Source of the DNA: Nocardioidaceae bacterium
Lineage (GTDB): Bacteria; Actinomycetota; Actinomycetes; Propionibacteriales; Nocardioidaceae
Assembly: GCA_013811715.1 (NCBI GenBank)
Contig: JACCUS010000274.1
Coordinates: 1 to 11,464, forward strand
Length of the DNA: 11,464 nucleotides
Direction of reading: 5' to 3'
Position numbers and translations under genes: made by a program. Within the stretch, counting starts at the first letter, position 1. Every line of letters starts with the position of its first letter. The notes below the pieces were generated by a model that was given only the letters and a program-made list of their open reading frames with translations, searched no databases and had not been told where the DNA came from. Shown piece by piece: positions 1-7,112 of the stretch.

Positions 1-1375
1 AGTCGAGGGCGACGCGCACGTCCAGCAGGCGGTGCGCTGGAACCTCTTCCAGCTGTTCCAGGCCACGGCGCGAGCGGAGGGCAGCGGCGTCCCGGCCAAG
101 GGGCTGAGCGGTCACGGCTACGAGGGCCACTACTTCTGGGACATCGAGATCTTCGTGCTGCCGTTCTTGTGTTACACCGAGCCGCGCATCGCCAAGAACC
201 TGCTGCGCTTCCGGTACAGCATGTTGGGCAAGGCGCGAGAGCGTGCGACCGAGCTCAACCAGGCGGGTGCGCTGTTCCCGTGGCGCACGATCACCGGCGA
301 GGAGGCGTCGGCGTACTATCAGGCGGGCACGGCGCAGTACCACCTCGATGCCGACATCATCTATGCCCTGAAGCGGTACGTCGACGCCACCGGCGACACC
401 GACATCCTCGCCGAGGTCGGCGCCGAGCTGCTGGTGGAGACCGCACGGATGTGGGCAGATCTCGGCTTCTACGACGACGAGGGCCGGTTCCATCTCTTCA
501 CGGTCACCGGCCCTGACGAGTACACCACGGTCGTCAACGACAACGCCTACACCAACCTCGTGGCCCGGTTGAACCTCAATTACGCCGTCACCGTCCTGCG
601 TGAGCTGGCCGAGCGTGACCACGACCGCTACCGCGTGCTGTGCAACGACGTCGGGCTTGATGAGCGGGAGATCGGTGACTGGCTCCAAGCGGCGAAGGCC
701 ATGGAGATCCCGTACGACGAGAAGCGGGGCATCAACCCGCAGGATGCGAAGTTCCTCGAACGGGAGAGGTGGGACTTCGCCGCCACACCCCCGGAGAACT
801 ACCCCCTGCTTCTCCACTACCACCCGCTGGTCATCTACCGTCACCAGGTCTTGAAGCAGGCCGACGTCGTGCTCGCCATGTTCTTGCTCGGCAACGAGTT
901 CACGTTCGAGCAGAAGCGGCGCAACTTCGACTACTACGACCCCCTCACCACCAGCGACTCCTCGTTGTCGCCACCGGTGCACAGCATCGTCTCCGCCGAG
1001 ATCGGGTACGAGGAGCGCGCGATGCAGCATTTCCGACTGGCGCTGCTGATGGATCTTGCCAACGTCGCCGCCAACACCGACCAGGGAATCCACATCGCGT
1101 CGACCGGCGGGACGTGGATGGCCCTGGTGTACGGCTTCGGCGGGCTGCGGGACTTCGACGGGCGGATCTGCTTCGACCCCTCGCTGCCCAAGGCCTGGTC
1201 GCGCCTGAGCTTTCCGTTGACCATTCGCGGGCAGCGGCTGCATGTCGAGGTCGAGACCGAGCGCATCACGTTGCGGCTCGAGGAGGGCCCGGGCATGACC
1301 GTCAGCGTCCGGGGCGAGGCGGTCGAGCTCTCAGCCGGGGCGCCGAGCAGTGTGGCGCTGGGCGAGCACCGATGA
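1..1375 (+). CDS. GH65 family glycoside phosphorylase, C-terminal part (5' end cut by window)
   Basis: Glycoside hydrolase family 65 enzymes mostly phosphorolyse alpha-linked disaccharides (maltose, trehalose, kojibiose, nigerose), giving glucose and beta-glucose 1-phosphate in the cytoplasm. The frame is open from base 2, so 457 C-terminal residues of a protein normally about 750-800 long are visible. Seen: the GHYFWDIE segment (about 125-148), and TGPDEY, whose Glu codon at 518-520 matches the general acid of the family. Further on are KQADVVLAM and GIHIASTGG (1085-1111). In phosphorylases this last segment lines the phosphate pocket, which argues against an acid-trehalase-type hydrolase. 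A beta-sandwich C-terminal domain follows. The stop overlaps the start of a beta-phosphoglucomutase-like gene by ATGA, and that partner fits a beta-glucose 1-phosphate product. The pairing resembles Rv3401/Rv3400 of Mycobacterium tuberculosis (from memory). The disaccharide substrate cannot be read from this part. Confidence 0.9.
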   Translation, partial: VEGDAHVQQAVRWNLFQLFQATARAEGSGVPAKGLSGHGYEGHYFWDIEIFVLPFLCYTEPRIAKNLLRFRYSMLGKARERATELNQAGALFPWRTITGEEASAYYQAGTAQYHLDADIIYALKRYVDATGDTDILAEVGAELLVETARMWADLGFYDDEGRFHLFTVTGPDEYTTVVNDNAYTNLVARLNLNYAVTVLRELAERDHDRYRVLCNDVGLDEREIGDWLQAAKAMEIPYDEKRGINPQDAKFLERERWDFAATPPENYPLLLHYHPLVIYRHQVLKQADVVLAMFLLGNEFTFEQKRRNFDYYDPLTTSDSSLSPPVHSIVSAEIGYEERAMQHFRLALLMDLANVAANTDQGIHIASTGGTWMALVYGFGGLRDFDGRICFDPSLPKAWSRLSFPLTIRGQRLHVEVETERITLRLEEGPGMTVSVRGEAVELSAGAPSSVALGEHR

Positions 1376-2103
1376 GTGCGCTCGACCGCTTCGCCGCCGT
1401 ACTCTTCGACCTGGACGGGGTGATCACGAGCACGGCGGATCAGCACTACTCGGCCTGGAAGCAGATGTTCGACCAGTTCTTGCGCCAGCGGGCGGAGCGG
1501 CTGGACGTACCATTCGAGCCGTTCGAGCGGGCCGACTACAACCGTCACGTCGACGGCCTGCCGCGCTATGACGGCGTACGCAACTTCCTGACTGCCCGAG
1601 ACATCCAGCTGGCAGAGGGCGGACCCGACGAACAGCCGGGGGCCGACACGGTGCGGGGGCTTGGCGACCGCAAGAACGACCTCGTCAACGAGATCATCCG
1701 CGAGCAGGGCGTCGAGCCGTACCAGGGGTCGGTCGACCTGCTGCACCGGTTGCGCCAGCGGGGTGTCAAGACCGCGGTCGTCTCGTCCAGCCGCAACTGC
1801 CTGACCGTGCTTCAGGCGGCGAACATCACCGACCTCTTCGATACCCGGGTCGACGGCGAGGTGGCGGGAGAGCTCGGGCTGCCGGGCAAACCCGCGCCGG
1901 ACACGTTCCTTGCCGCCGCCCAGCGCCTCGGAGTGTCGCCCGAGCAGGCCGTGGTCGTCGAAGACGCTCTCGGCGGTGTCGAGGCCGGACGCAACGGAGG
2001 GTTCGGCCTGGTCGTCGGCGTCGACCGCGTAGGTCAGGCCGAAGCGCTGCGCGACCACGGCGCCGACGTGGTCGTGTCCGACCTCGCCGAGTTGCTGGAC
2101 TAA
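1372..2103 (+). CDS. pgmB: Beta-phosphoglucomutase-type HAD superfamily enzyme
   Basis: A 243-residue cytoplasmic HAD subfamily IA protein, likely interconverting beta-glucose 1-phosphate and glucose 6-phosphate. All four HAD motifs are present: FDLDGV with nucleophile Asp13 and acid/base Asp15, Ser138-Ser139 in VVSSSRN, Lys173 in GKPAPDTF, and Glu197-Asp198 in VVEDAL. The helical cap lies between motifs I and II and carries HVDGLPRYDGVRNFL (about 59-73), typical of beta-phosphoglucomutase-like proteins. The ATG at 1372 is chosen because it begins right before motif I and overlaps the GH65 stop as ATGA, implying translational coupling; no good Shine-Dalgarno stands before it. The same frame is open for about 200 codons upstream, but that stretch is Arg-rich shadow of GH65. 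General HAD phosphatase activity is possible, but the GH65 neighbour makes the mutase role most likely. Confidence 0.87.
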   Translation: MSALDRFAAVLFDLDGVITSTADQHYSAWKQMFDQFLRQRAERLDVPFEPFERADYNRHVDGLPRYDGVRNFLTARDIQLAEGGPDEQPGADTVRGLGDRKNDLVNEIIREQGVEPYQGSVDLLHRLRQRGVKTAVVSSSRNCLTVLQAANITDLFDTRVDGEVAGELGLPGKPAPDTFLAAAQRLGVSPEQAVVVEDALGGVEAGRNGGFGLVVGVDRVGQAEALRDHGADVVVSDLAELLD

Positions 2104-2234
2104 CGACGATGTGAGTGGGGCTACTCCGCGCCTATGGATCCCGTGTGCTTGAGGCGGACTACACCCCTGCTTATGGCTGAAGGTCCTCCGCTCAGGACTT
2201 GGGCGAGTCTTCAGCCATAAGGGCGGCCGACGGC
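2104..2234. other. Convergent intergenic region
   Basis: This 131-bp gap separates the stop of the plus-strand HAD gene from the stop of the minus-strand E2 gene. Apart from the inverted repeat at 2170-2221 I see no coding signal, promoter or RNA gene in it. Confidence 0.6.
2170..2221. terminator. Perfect 13-bp inverted repeat, likely bidirectional terminator
   Basis: The left arm cttatggctgaag (2170-2182) is the exact reverse complement of the right arm cttcagccataag (2209-2221). The 26-nt loop holds a second small hairpin, gtcct (2183-2187) with aggac (2194-2198). It lies between two converging genes, 66 bp past one stop and 13 bp past the other, so it could end transcription from both sides. 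There is no T-tract, which is common for actinobacterial hairpin terminators. The arms are only 6/13 G+C in a G+C-rich genome, which leaves a repeat element or protein-binding site possible. Confidence 0.65.
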
Positions 2235-3755
2235 TCAGAACAGCAGGGCGTTGGCGGGGTCCTCGACAATCGCCGCGACGTCGGCGAGGAACCTCGAGCC
2301 CTGTTCACCGTCGACGACGCGGTGGTCGAACGAGAGCGCCAGTGTGGTGATCCAGCGGGGCTTGATGGTGTTGCCGACCACCCACGGCTGCTTGCGGATG
2401 GCGCCCATGCACAAGATGCCGGACTCGCCTGGGTTGAGGATGGGCGTGCCGGCGTCGACGCCGAAGACGCCGACGTTGGTGATCGTGAACGTGCCGCCGC
2501 TCATCTCGGCAGGCTGGGTCTTGCCGCCGCGCGCCGTCGACGTCAGCTCACCGATTGCCCCAGCCAGTGCCACGGCCGACAGCGACTCGGCGTCCTTGAT
2601 GTTCGGCACCATCAGCCCGCGCGGAGTCGCCGCAGCGATGCCGAGGTTGACGTAGTGCTTGAGGACGATCTCCTGGGCGTCCTCGTCCCAGGCCGCGTTG
2701 ACCTCCGGTGTACGGCGCATCGCCGTGCAGACCGCTCGGGCGACGATGAGCAGCGGCGAAACCCTGACGTCACGGAAGTCCCGGTGGCCGCGCAGCCGCT
2801 GCACCATCCGCATGGTGCGGGTGGCGTCGACCGTCATCCACTCGGTCACGTGGGGGGCGGTGAACGCAGACGAAACCATGGCCTGGGCGGTCATCTTGCG
2901 CACACCTTTGACCGGAATCCGCGTCTCACGCCCACCAGTCGCCATGGCCGGAGCCGCGGCGGCCGCTGGCTCTGCCACCCCGGCCTCCGAGTGGGACTCG
3001 ACGTCTGCCCTGGTGATGGAGCCGTTTGGCCCGCTCGGGGTGATGGTGGACAGGTCGATGCCGAGGTCCTTGGCTAGCCTGCGCACTGGCGGCTTCGCCA
3101 GCGCCTTGGCCGGACCACCGACCGTGCCGCGCTCGGACGCCTCGGGCTCCTCGCTGACGGCGGACGTAGCGGTCGCCGCCGGAGCGGCCACCTCGGTGGG
3201 GACGTCCGGCGGCGGCATCGTCTCCGGACTGAACGCCTGCTGCACGCCGACCTGTGCGGCCGCCGGAGAAGCCTCCGTCGGCGTGACACCCTTGCGGGGG
3301 CGGCGCTTGGCCTCCGTCGTACGCGGGCCGTAGCCCACCAGCACCGACGTACGGCCCCCGGGGGCAGGGCCTCCGATCAGGCCCGGCTCAACCGCCTGCT
3401 CCCCCTCGGGGCTGGGAACCGCGGGGGTGGGAATCATGTCCTCCGCGCCTCCCCCGACCTCCGGAACCTCCGCCGGGCCGGCCGCCACCGGCCCCTTCGC
3501 CGCGGCGCCTGCACCGGTATCGACCGCGATGATGGGCACGCCGACGTCGACAGTGTCGCCTTCCCCGGCGAACAGCTCGGTGACGGTGCCCGCGAACGGG
3601 CAAGGCAGCTCGACCAGCGATTTCGCCGTTTCGATCTCGACGACGACGTCGTTGACCTTGACGGTGTCCCCTGGCTTGACCTTCCAGCTGACGATCTCCG
3701 CCTCGGTGAGCCCCTCACCGACGTCGGGCAGCTTGAAGTGCTTCACATCAGACAT
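2235..3755 (-). CDS. bkdC: Dihydrolipoamide acyltransferase, E2 of branched-chain 2-oxo acid dehydrogenase
   Basis: The E2 core of a 2-oxo acid dehydrogenase complex; it moves acyl groups from E1 to CoA through a lipoyl arm. It has 506 residues. A lipoyl domain spans about 1-80, with lipoyl Lys45 in ETAKSLVELP. A long Ala/Pro/Glu-rich flexible linker follows (about 81-218), with a basic patch KRRPRKG at 150-156. A peripheral subunit-binding domain covers about 219-255 (PPVRRLAKDLGIDL), and the catalytic acyltransferase domain covers about 277-506, with catalytic His478 and Asp482 in DHRVVDG. The ATG lies 12 bp past the E1-beta stop in the same operon; its Shine-Dalgarno is weak. The substrate is inferred from E1: branched-chain acyl groups are most likely, while acetyl (pyruvate dehydrogenase) is possible. 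There is one lipoyl domain only. No E3 gene follows, so E3 must come from elsewhere in the genome. Confidence 0.93.
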   Translation of the reverse strand: MSDVKHFKLPDVGEGLTEAEIVSWKVKPGDTVKVNDVVVEIETAKSLVELPCPFAGTVTELFAGEGDTVDVGVPIIAVDTGAGAAAKGPVAAGPAEVPEVGGGAEDMIPTPAVPSPEGEQAVEPGLIGGPAPGGRTSVLVGYGPRTTEAKRRPRKGVTPTEASPAAAQVGVQQAFSPETMPPPDVPTEVAAPAATATSAVSEEPEASERGTVGGPAKALAKPPVRRLAKDLGIDLSTITPSGPNGSITRADVESHSEAGVAEPAAAAAPAMATGGRETRIPVKGVRKMTAQAMVSSAFTAPHVTEWMTVDATRTMRMVQRLRGHRDFRDVRVSPLLIVARAVCTAMRRTPEVNAAWDEDAQEIVLKHYVNLGIAAATPRGLMVPNIKDAESLSAVALAGAIGELTSTARGGKTQPAEMSGGTFTITNVGVFGVDAGTPILNPGESGILCMGAIRKQPWVVGNTIKPRWITTLALSFDHRVVDGEQGSRFLADVAAIVEDPANALLF

Positions 3756-3767
3756 GCCAGGATCCGT

Positions 3768-4742
3768 TCAGTAAGCGAGTGAGCGGTCGACGGCGTCGAG
3801 CACCCGGTCGAGGTCGGGCAGGTACTCCTCTTCGATCCGGCTCGGCGGGTACGGCGTGTCGAAGCCGCCCACCCGCAGCACCGGCGACTCGAGCGAGTAG
3901 AAGCACTCCTCGCTGACCCGGGCGGCGATCTCCGAACCCAGCCCGAGGTTGGTCGGGGCCTCGTGTACGACGACCGCGCGGCCGGTCTTGCGCACCGACT
4001 GGTGCACCGGACCCATGTCGAGTGGGGACAGCGTGCGCAGGTCGATGACCTCGAGGCCCTTGCCTTCGTCCTCGGCGGCGGTCGCCGCCTCCAAGGCGGT
4101 CTTCACCATCGGGCCGTAGGCGAGCACAGTGACATCGTTGCCCTGCCTGACCACCCGCGAGGCGAACAACGGGTCGGGCTGGAGCGACTCGTCGAGCTCG
4201 GCCTTCTCCCAGTAGCGGCGCTTGGGCTCGAAGAACACCACTGGGTCGTCGGAGTCGATGGCCTGCTGCGTCATCCAGTACGCGTCGACGGGGTTCGAGC
4301 AGGCGACCACCTTCAGACCGGCGGTGTGCGCGAAGTAGGCCTCCGGGCTCTCGCTGTGGTGCTCGACCGCGCCGATGCCGCCACCAAACGGGATCCGGAT
4401 GACGATCGACATCTTCACCTTGCCGCGGCTGCGAAAGTGCAGCTTGGCAACCTGGCTGACGATCTGGTCGTAGCCGGGGTAGACGAACCCGTCGAACTGG
4501 ATCTCGCAGACGGGGCGGTAGCCGCGCATGGCGAGCCCGACCGCCGTACCGATGATCCCCGACTCGCCGAGCGGGGTGTCGATGACCCGCTCCTCGCCGA
4601 AGTCCTTCTGCAGGCCGTCGGTGATCCGGAAGACGCCCCCGAGCTTGCCGACGTCCTCCCCCATCACGATGACCTTGGGGTTGGCCTCCATTGCGGCGCG
4701 GAGCCCCATGTTGATGCCCTTGCCCATGGTGATGGCCGTCAT
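3768..4742 (-). CDS. bkdB: 2-oxo acid dehydrogenase E1 component, beta subunit (branched-chain type)
   Basis: A 324-residue transketolase-like subunit that pairs with E1-alpha as alpha2beta2 and completes the thiamine-diphosphate active site for oxidative decarboxylation of 2-oxo acids. Visible landmarks are GEDVG (28-32), TPLGESGI (57-64) with Glu60 expected to activate the cofactor ring, and EHHSESPEAYFAH (127-139) with the conserved active-site histidines. A transketolase C-terminal domain follows (IDLRTLSPLD onward). The ATG at 4742 is chosen because it overlaps the E1-alpha TGA as ATGA, has a good Shine-Dalgarno at 4750-4756, and begins the conserved N-terminus. The frame stays open for 281 further codons upstream, but these lie within E1-alpha and translate to Arg/Pro-rich shadow. 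It is second in the operon, 12 bp before E2. Confidence 0.93.
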   Translation of the reverse strand: MTAITMGKGINMGLRAAMEANPKVIVMGEDVGKLGGVFRITDGLQKDFGEERVIDTPLGESGIIGTAVGLAMRGYRPVCEIQFDGFVYPGYDQIVSQVAKLHFRSRGKVKMSIVIRIPFGGGIGAVEHHSESPEAYFAHTAGLKVVACSNPVDAYWMTQQAIDSDDPVVFFEPKRRYWEKAELDESLQPDPLFASRVVRQGNDVTVLAYGPMVKTALEAATAAEDEGKGLEVIDLRTLSPLDMGPVHQSVRKTGRAVVVHEAPTNLGLGSEIAARVSEECFYSLESPVLRVGGFDTPYPPSRIEEEYLPDLDRVLDAVDRSLAY

Positions 4743-5920
4743 CGCAGTGCTCCTTCGGGCGTGTCCGACCCGTGGGCAGCCTCGAACGACGAGAGGTACT
4801 CGGCGAACTGGGCCTGCTGGGTCTTCAGCTCTTCGGTGGTCTCGGCGTACACCTGGTCGAAGATGTCGAGCGGGCTCGGGTCGGGCAGCTCCAGACAGCC
4901 CTTGCGCAGTCGGGCGGCGAGCTCGTCGGCCTCGGACTCGATCTCGGCGTAGTAGTCGTCGTCGGCGACGCCGTTGCGCGACAGATACGCCTTGACCCGC
5001 TCGATCGGGTCCTTGAGCTTCCACTGCTCCAGCTCCTCGGTGACGCGATACTTGGTGGGGTCGTCGGACGTGGTGTGCGCGCCCATCCGGTAGGTGTAGG
5101 CCTCGACGAAGGTGGGTCCGCTGCCCTCGCGAGCACGCTGCAACGCCGCCTGCGTGACGGCGTACGTCGCCAGCACGTCGTTGCCGTCGACGCGAAGGCC
5201 GGGGAAGCCGAAGCCGAGTGCGCGCTGGTAGAGCGGGATCTTCGACTGTCGCTCGATGGGTTCGGAGATCGCCCACTGGTTGTTCTGGCAGAAGAACACG
5301 ACAGGCGCGTTGAAGACACTGGCCCAGATGAAGGCCTCGTTGACATCGCCCTGGCTGGTGGCGCCGTCGCCGAAGTATCCGATCACCGCGGCATCGCGGT
5401 CGGGGTCGCCGGTGCCGATCACCCCGTCGCGTTGCAGGCCCATGGCGTAGCCGGTGGCGTGCAGCGCCTGAGCGCCGATGACGATCGTGTAGAGGCCGAA
5501 CCTGTCGGCGATCGGGTCCCAGCCGCCCTGGTCGACGCCGCGGAACAGGCCCAGCAGGTGCAGCGGGTCGACCCCGCGGCACCACGCGACGGCGTGCTCG
5601 CGATACGTCGGGAACGCGTAGTCCTGGTCACGCATGGCGCGGCCGGAGCCGACCTGGGCTGCTTCTTGCCCGAGCAGGCTGGCCCAGATCCCGAGCTCGC
5701 CTTGGCGCTGGAGGGCCGTGGCCTCGGTGTCGATGCGCCGGCTCAGCACCAGGTCGCGGTAGAAGCCCTTGATCGCCTCGTCATCGAGGTCGAAGGAGAA
5801 CTCCGGATGCTCGACGCGCTCTCCTTCGGGTGTCAGGAGCTGAATCAGTTCGGTGCCTTCGCCCTCGTGGGCGGGCCCGAAGACCTTCCCGAGGTCTGGG
5901 CCAAGTCCAGAGTCGCTCAC
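4739..5920 (-). CDS. bkdA: 2-oxo acid dehydrogenase E1 component, alpha subunit (branched-chain type)
   Basis: The thiamine-diphosphate-binding subunit of the dehydrogenase complex, 393 residues. The cofactor motif runs from GDG at 184-186 to CQNN at 211-214 (GDG...NN, binding Mg-ThDP). The loop RMGAHTTSDDPTKYR (278-292) matches the TSDD-x-x-x-YR pattern of branched-chain E1-alpha better than the HSMSDPG pattern of pyruvate dehydrogenase E1-alpha. Actinobacteria generally use a homodimeric AceE-type E1 for pyruvate, which also favours a branched-chain role in Val/Leu/Ile breakdown. Start is GTG at 5920, with a near-perfect AGGAGGTG Shine-Dalgarno just upstream. It is first gene of the E1-alpha/E1-beta/E2 operon and overlaps E1-beta by ATGA. 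Substrate choice (branched-chain, pyruvate or other 2-oxo acid) is inference; enzyme class is firm. Confidence 0.92.
   Translation of the reverse strand: MSDSGLGPDLGKVFGPAHEGEGTELIQLLTPEGERVEHPEFSFDLDDEAIKGFYRDLVLSRRIDTEATALQRQGELGIWASLLGQEAAQVGSGRAMRDQDYAFPTYREHAVAWCRGVDPLHLLGLFRGVDQGGWDPIADRFGLYTIVIGAQALHATGYAMGLQRDGVIGTGDPDRDAAVIGYFGDGATSQGDVNEAFIWASVFNAPVVFFCQNNQWAISEPIERQSKIPLYQRALGFGFPGLRVDGNDVLATYAVTQAALQRAREGSGPTFVEAYTYRMGAHTTSDDPTKYRVTEELEQWKLKDPIERVKAYLSRNGVADDDYYAEIESEADELAARLRKGCLELPDPSPLDIFDQVYAETTEELKTQQAQFAEYLSSFEAAHGSDTPEGALR
4750..4756 (-). promoter_or_regulatory. Ribosome binding site of E1-beta
   Basis: On the minus strand this reads GAAGGAG, 7 nt before the ATG at 4742, inside the last codons of E1-alpha. 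It supports the 4742 start against the much longer open frame. Confidence 0.8.
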
Positions 5921-5924
5921 TCGC

Positions 5925-5932
5925 CACCTCCT
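5925..5932 (-). promoter_or_regulatory. Strong ribosome binding site of E1-alpha
   Basis: On the minus strand this reads AGGAGGTG, with the AGGAGG core 6 nt before the GTG at 5920. This near-consensus site fixes the GTG as start and indicates a leadered mRNA, unlike the divergent transporter gene. Confidence 0.88.
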
Positions 5933-5948
5933 CTAGTCGATCAGTCTC

Positions 5949-5966
5949 CTGTGACTGCGACCACAG
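5949..5966. promoter_or_regulatory. Operator-like dyad in the leader of the dehydrogenase operon
   Basis: CTGTG (5949-5953) and CACAG (5962-5966) form a dyad with an 8-bp spacer. It lies between the proposed start of transcription and the ribosome binding site of E1-alpha, where a repressor could act. The bound regulator is unknown; short dyads of this size also occur by chance. Confidence 0.25.
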
Positions 5967-5975
5967 CTAGGGGTG

Positions 5976-5981
5976 AGGATA
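5976..5981 (-). promoter_or_regulatory. Candidate -10 box for the dehydrogenase operon
   Basis: TATCCT on the minus strand matches the actinobacterial TAnnnT -10 pattern and would start transcription near 5969, giving a leader of about 50 nt before the E1-alpha GTG. No convincing -35 hexamer is visible. An 8-bp palindrome CACATGTG (5991-5998) lies in the -35/-10 spacer. Confidence 0.4.
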
Positions 5982-6099
5982 CCGACCAGGCACATGTGAC
6001 ACCTAATCAGCCCGGCAGCGAAGCCCGGTAAGAGTTGCGTTGACGGGAAGTCGTGGGTCGGTGTCCGGAAATCACGCGACCTGCGGCGCCTGCGTTGTC

Positions 6100-6105
6100 T
6101 AGGCT
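6100..6105 (+). promoter_or_regulatory. Candidate -10 box giving a leaderless transporter mRNA
   Basis: TAGGCT fits the TAnnnT actinobacterial -10 pattern and ends 6 nt before the GTG at 6112, so transcription would begin at or next to the start codon. No Shine-Dalgarno precedes that GTG, as expected of a leaderless gene. No clear -35 hexamer is seen. Confidence 0.6.
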
Positions 6106-6111
6106 GGCAGG

Positions 6112-7110
6112 GTGAGACAGGGTCAAACGGCATCGACGCCAATGACTCAGCAGGCCACGGTCACACCGCCGTCGACCGCGTTGATCGTCGTGGCGTTGGC
6201 GATCGTGTACGTCGTCTGGGGATCGACGTACCTGGGCATCAAGATCGTCGTCGAAGACCTTCCGCCGCTGGCGTCGGCCGGGTGGCGCTACCTGTGTGGG
6301 GGCGTGATCCTGGGCGCCATCCTGGCCGCCCGGGGCGGACTGGGACGGCTGCGGGCAACTCGCCCCCAACTGCTGGCGTGTGCCCTCTTGGGGCTGATGT
6401 TGCCCATGCTCGGCAACGGCCTCGTCTCCGTCGGGGAGTCGATGGGCTCGCCCTCTGGCGTCGCGGCCCTGATAGTGGCGGCTGTCCCGCTGTGGGTGAT
6501 CGCCTTCCGAGCGGGCTCGGGGGACCGGCCCAACCGACGTACGGCGATCGGTGTGCTCGTCGGATTCGGCGGACTCGTCGGGCTCGTCGCCGCCATCGGC
6601 TTCGGCGAGAGCATCCCGATCGGCGCCTGCCTGATCATCGCGTTGGCGACGCTGTGCTGGTCGTTCGGCTCCTGGTCGATGCCCCGCCTGTCGCTACCGA
6701 AGGACCCGTTCGTGACTGCCGTGTACGAGATGGTCTTCGGCGCTGTCTTCTTGCTGATCGGGGCGGCAGTGCGCGGCGAAGGGTTGGTTCCCCAGTCTGC
6801 ACCGATCGAGGCCTGGCTCGCGTGGGCCTACCTCGTGATCTTCGGGACAGTCGTGGCGTTCACGGCGTACGTCTGGCTGCTGAGCGCGGCGCCCATCTCG
6901 TTGGTCGCCACCTACGCCTACGTCAACCCGGTGGTTGCCGTCTTCTTGGGGTGGCTCATCTTGGCCGAGCCCGTCACCGTGGCAATCGCCCTCAGCGGGA
7001 CAGTCGTTGTCGGCGCTGTGGCGATGGTGGTCTCAGCAGAGCGGCGAGGCAAGCAGCGGGACGCGAGGCCGGAGACAGCGACCGGGCCAGGGCAGCAGCC
7101 GGCGGCCTAG
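6112..7110 (+). CDS. EamA/DMT-superfamily transporter, YedA-like
   Basis: A 332-residue integral membrane protein of the drug/metabolite transporter superfamily with two EamA repeats, about ten helices in all. Likely an exporter of small metabolites; the substrate is unknown. Seen: VWGSTYLGIK (35-44) in the first helix, PPLASAGWRYL (51-61), GNGLVSVGE (101-109) and PSGVAALIVAAVPLW (114-128), all close to the YedA pattern. The second repeat ends with TYAYVNPVVAVFLGWLILAEP (267-287). The C-terminus after about 308 is a short charged, probably cytoplasmic tail. The GTG at 6112 is preferred because of the -10 box 6 nt upstream; the internal ATG at 6142 has no ribosome binding site. It diverges from the dehydrogenase operon and converges within 2 bp on the PLP-enzyme gene. 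No operon partner. Confidence 0.9.
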   Translation: MRQGQTASTPMTQQATVTPPSTALIVVALAIVYVVWGSTYLGIKIVVEDLPPLASAGWRYLCGGVILGAILAARGGLGRLRATRPQLLACALLGLMLPMLGNGLVSVGESMGSPSGVAALIVAAVPLWVIAFRAGSGDRPNRRTAIGVLVGFGGLVGLVAAIGFGESIPIGACLIIALATLCWSFGSWSMPRLSLPKDPFVTAVYEMVFGAVFLLIGAAVRGEGLVPQSAPIEAWLAWAYLVIFGTVVAFTAYVWLLSAAPISLVATYAYVNPVVAVFLGWLILAEPVTVAIALSGTVVVGAVAMVVSAERRGKQRDARPETATGPGQQPAA

Positions 7111-7112
7111 GC

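Noticed and set aside
769..1371. N-terminal extension of the HAD enzyme
   Set aside because: The upstream open frame is GH65 read out of frame. The HAD fold begins directly after the ATG at 1372.
934..2058. Minus-strand ORF of 374 codons
   Set aside because: It spans antisense to both GH65 and the HAD gene across their junction, which a real gene would be unlikely to do; no domain is seen.
2199..3077. Plus-strand ORF of 292 codons
   Set aside because: Antisense to E2, rich in Arg, Gly and Asp, with no recognisable motif; a high-GC shadow.
4743..5585. N-terminal extension of E1-beta by 281 codons
   Set aside because: The frame is open but the translation is Arg/Pro-rich shadow of E1-alpha. 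The ATG at 4742 has a Shine-Dalgarno and begins the conserved E1-beta N-terminus.
4772..6031. Plus-strand ORF of 419 codons
   Set aside because: It lies antisense to E1-alpha, a clearly real gene. Such long shadow frames are expected in high-GC coding sequence, and its translation shows no domain.
6040..6045. TTGACG as a -35 box for the transporter
   Set aside because: It is about 54 bp upstream of the best -10 box, and no -10 sequence stands at 16-19 bp spacing from it.
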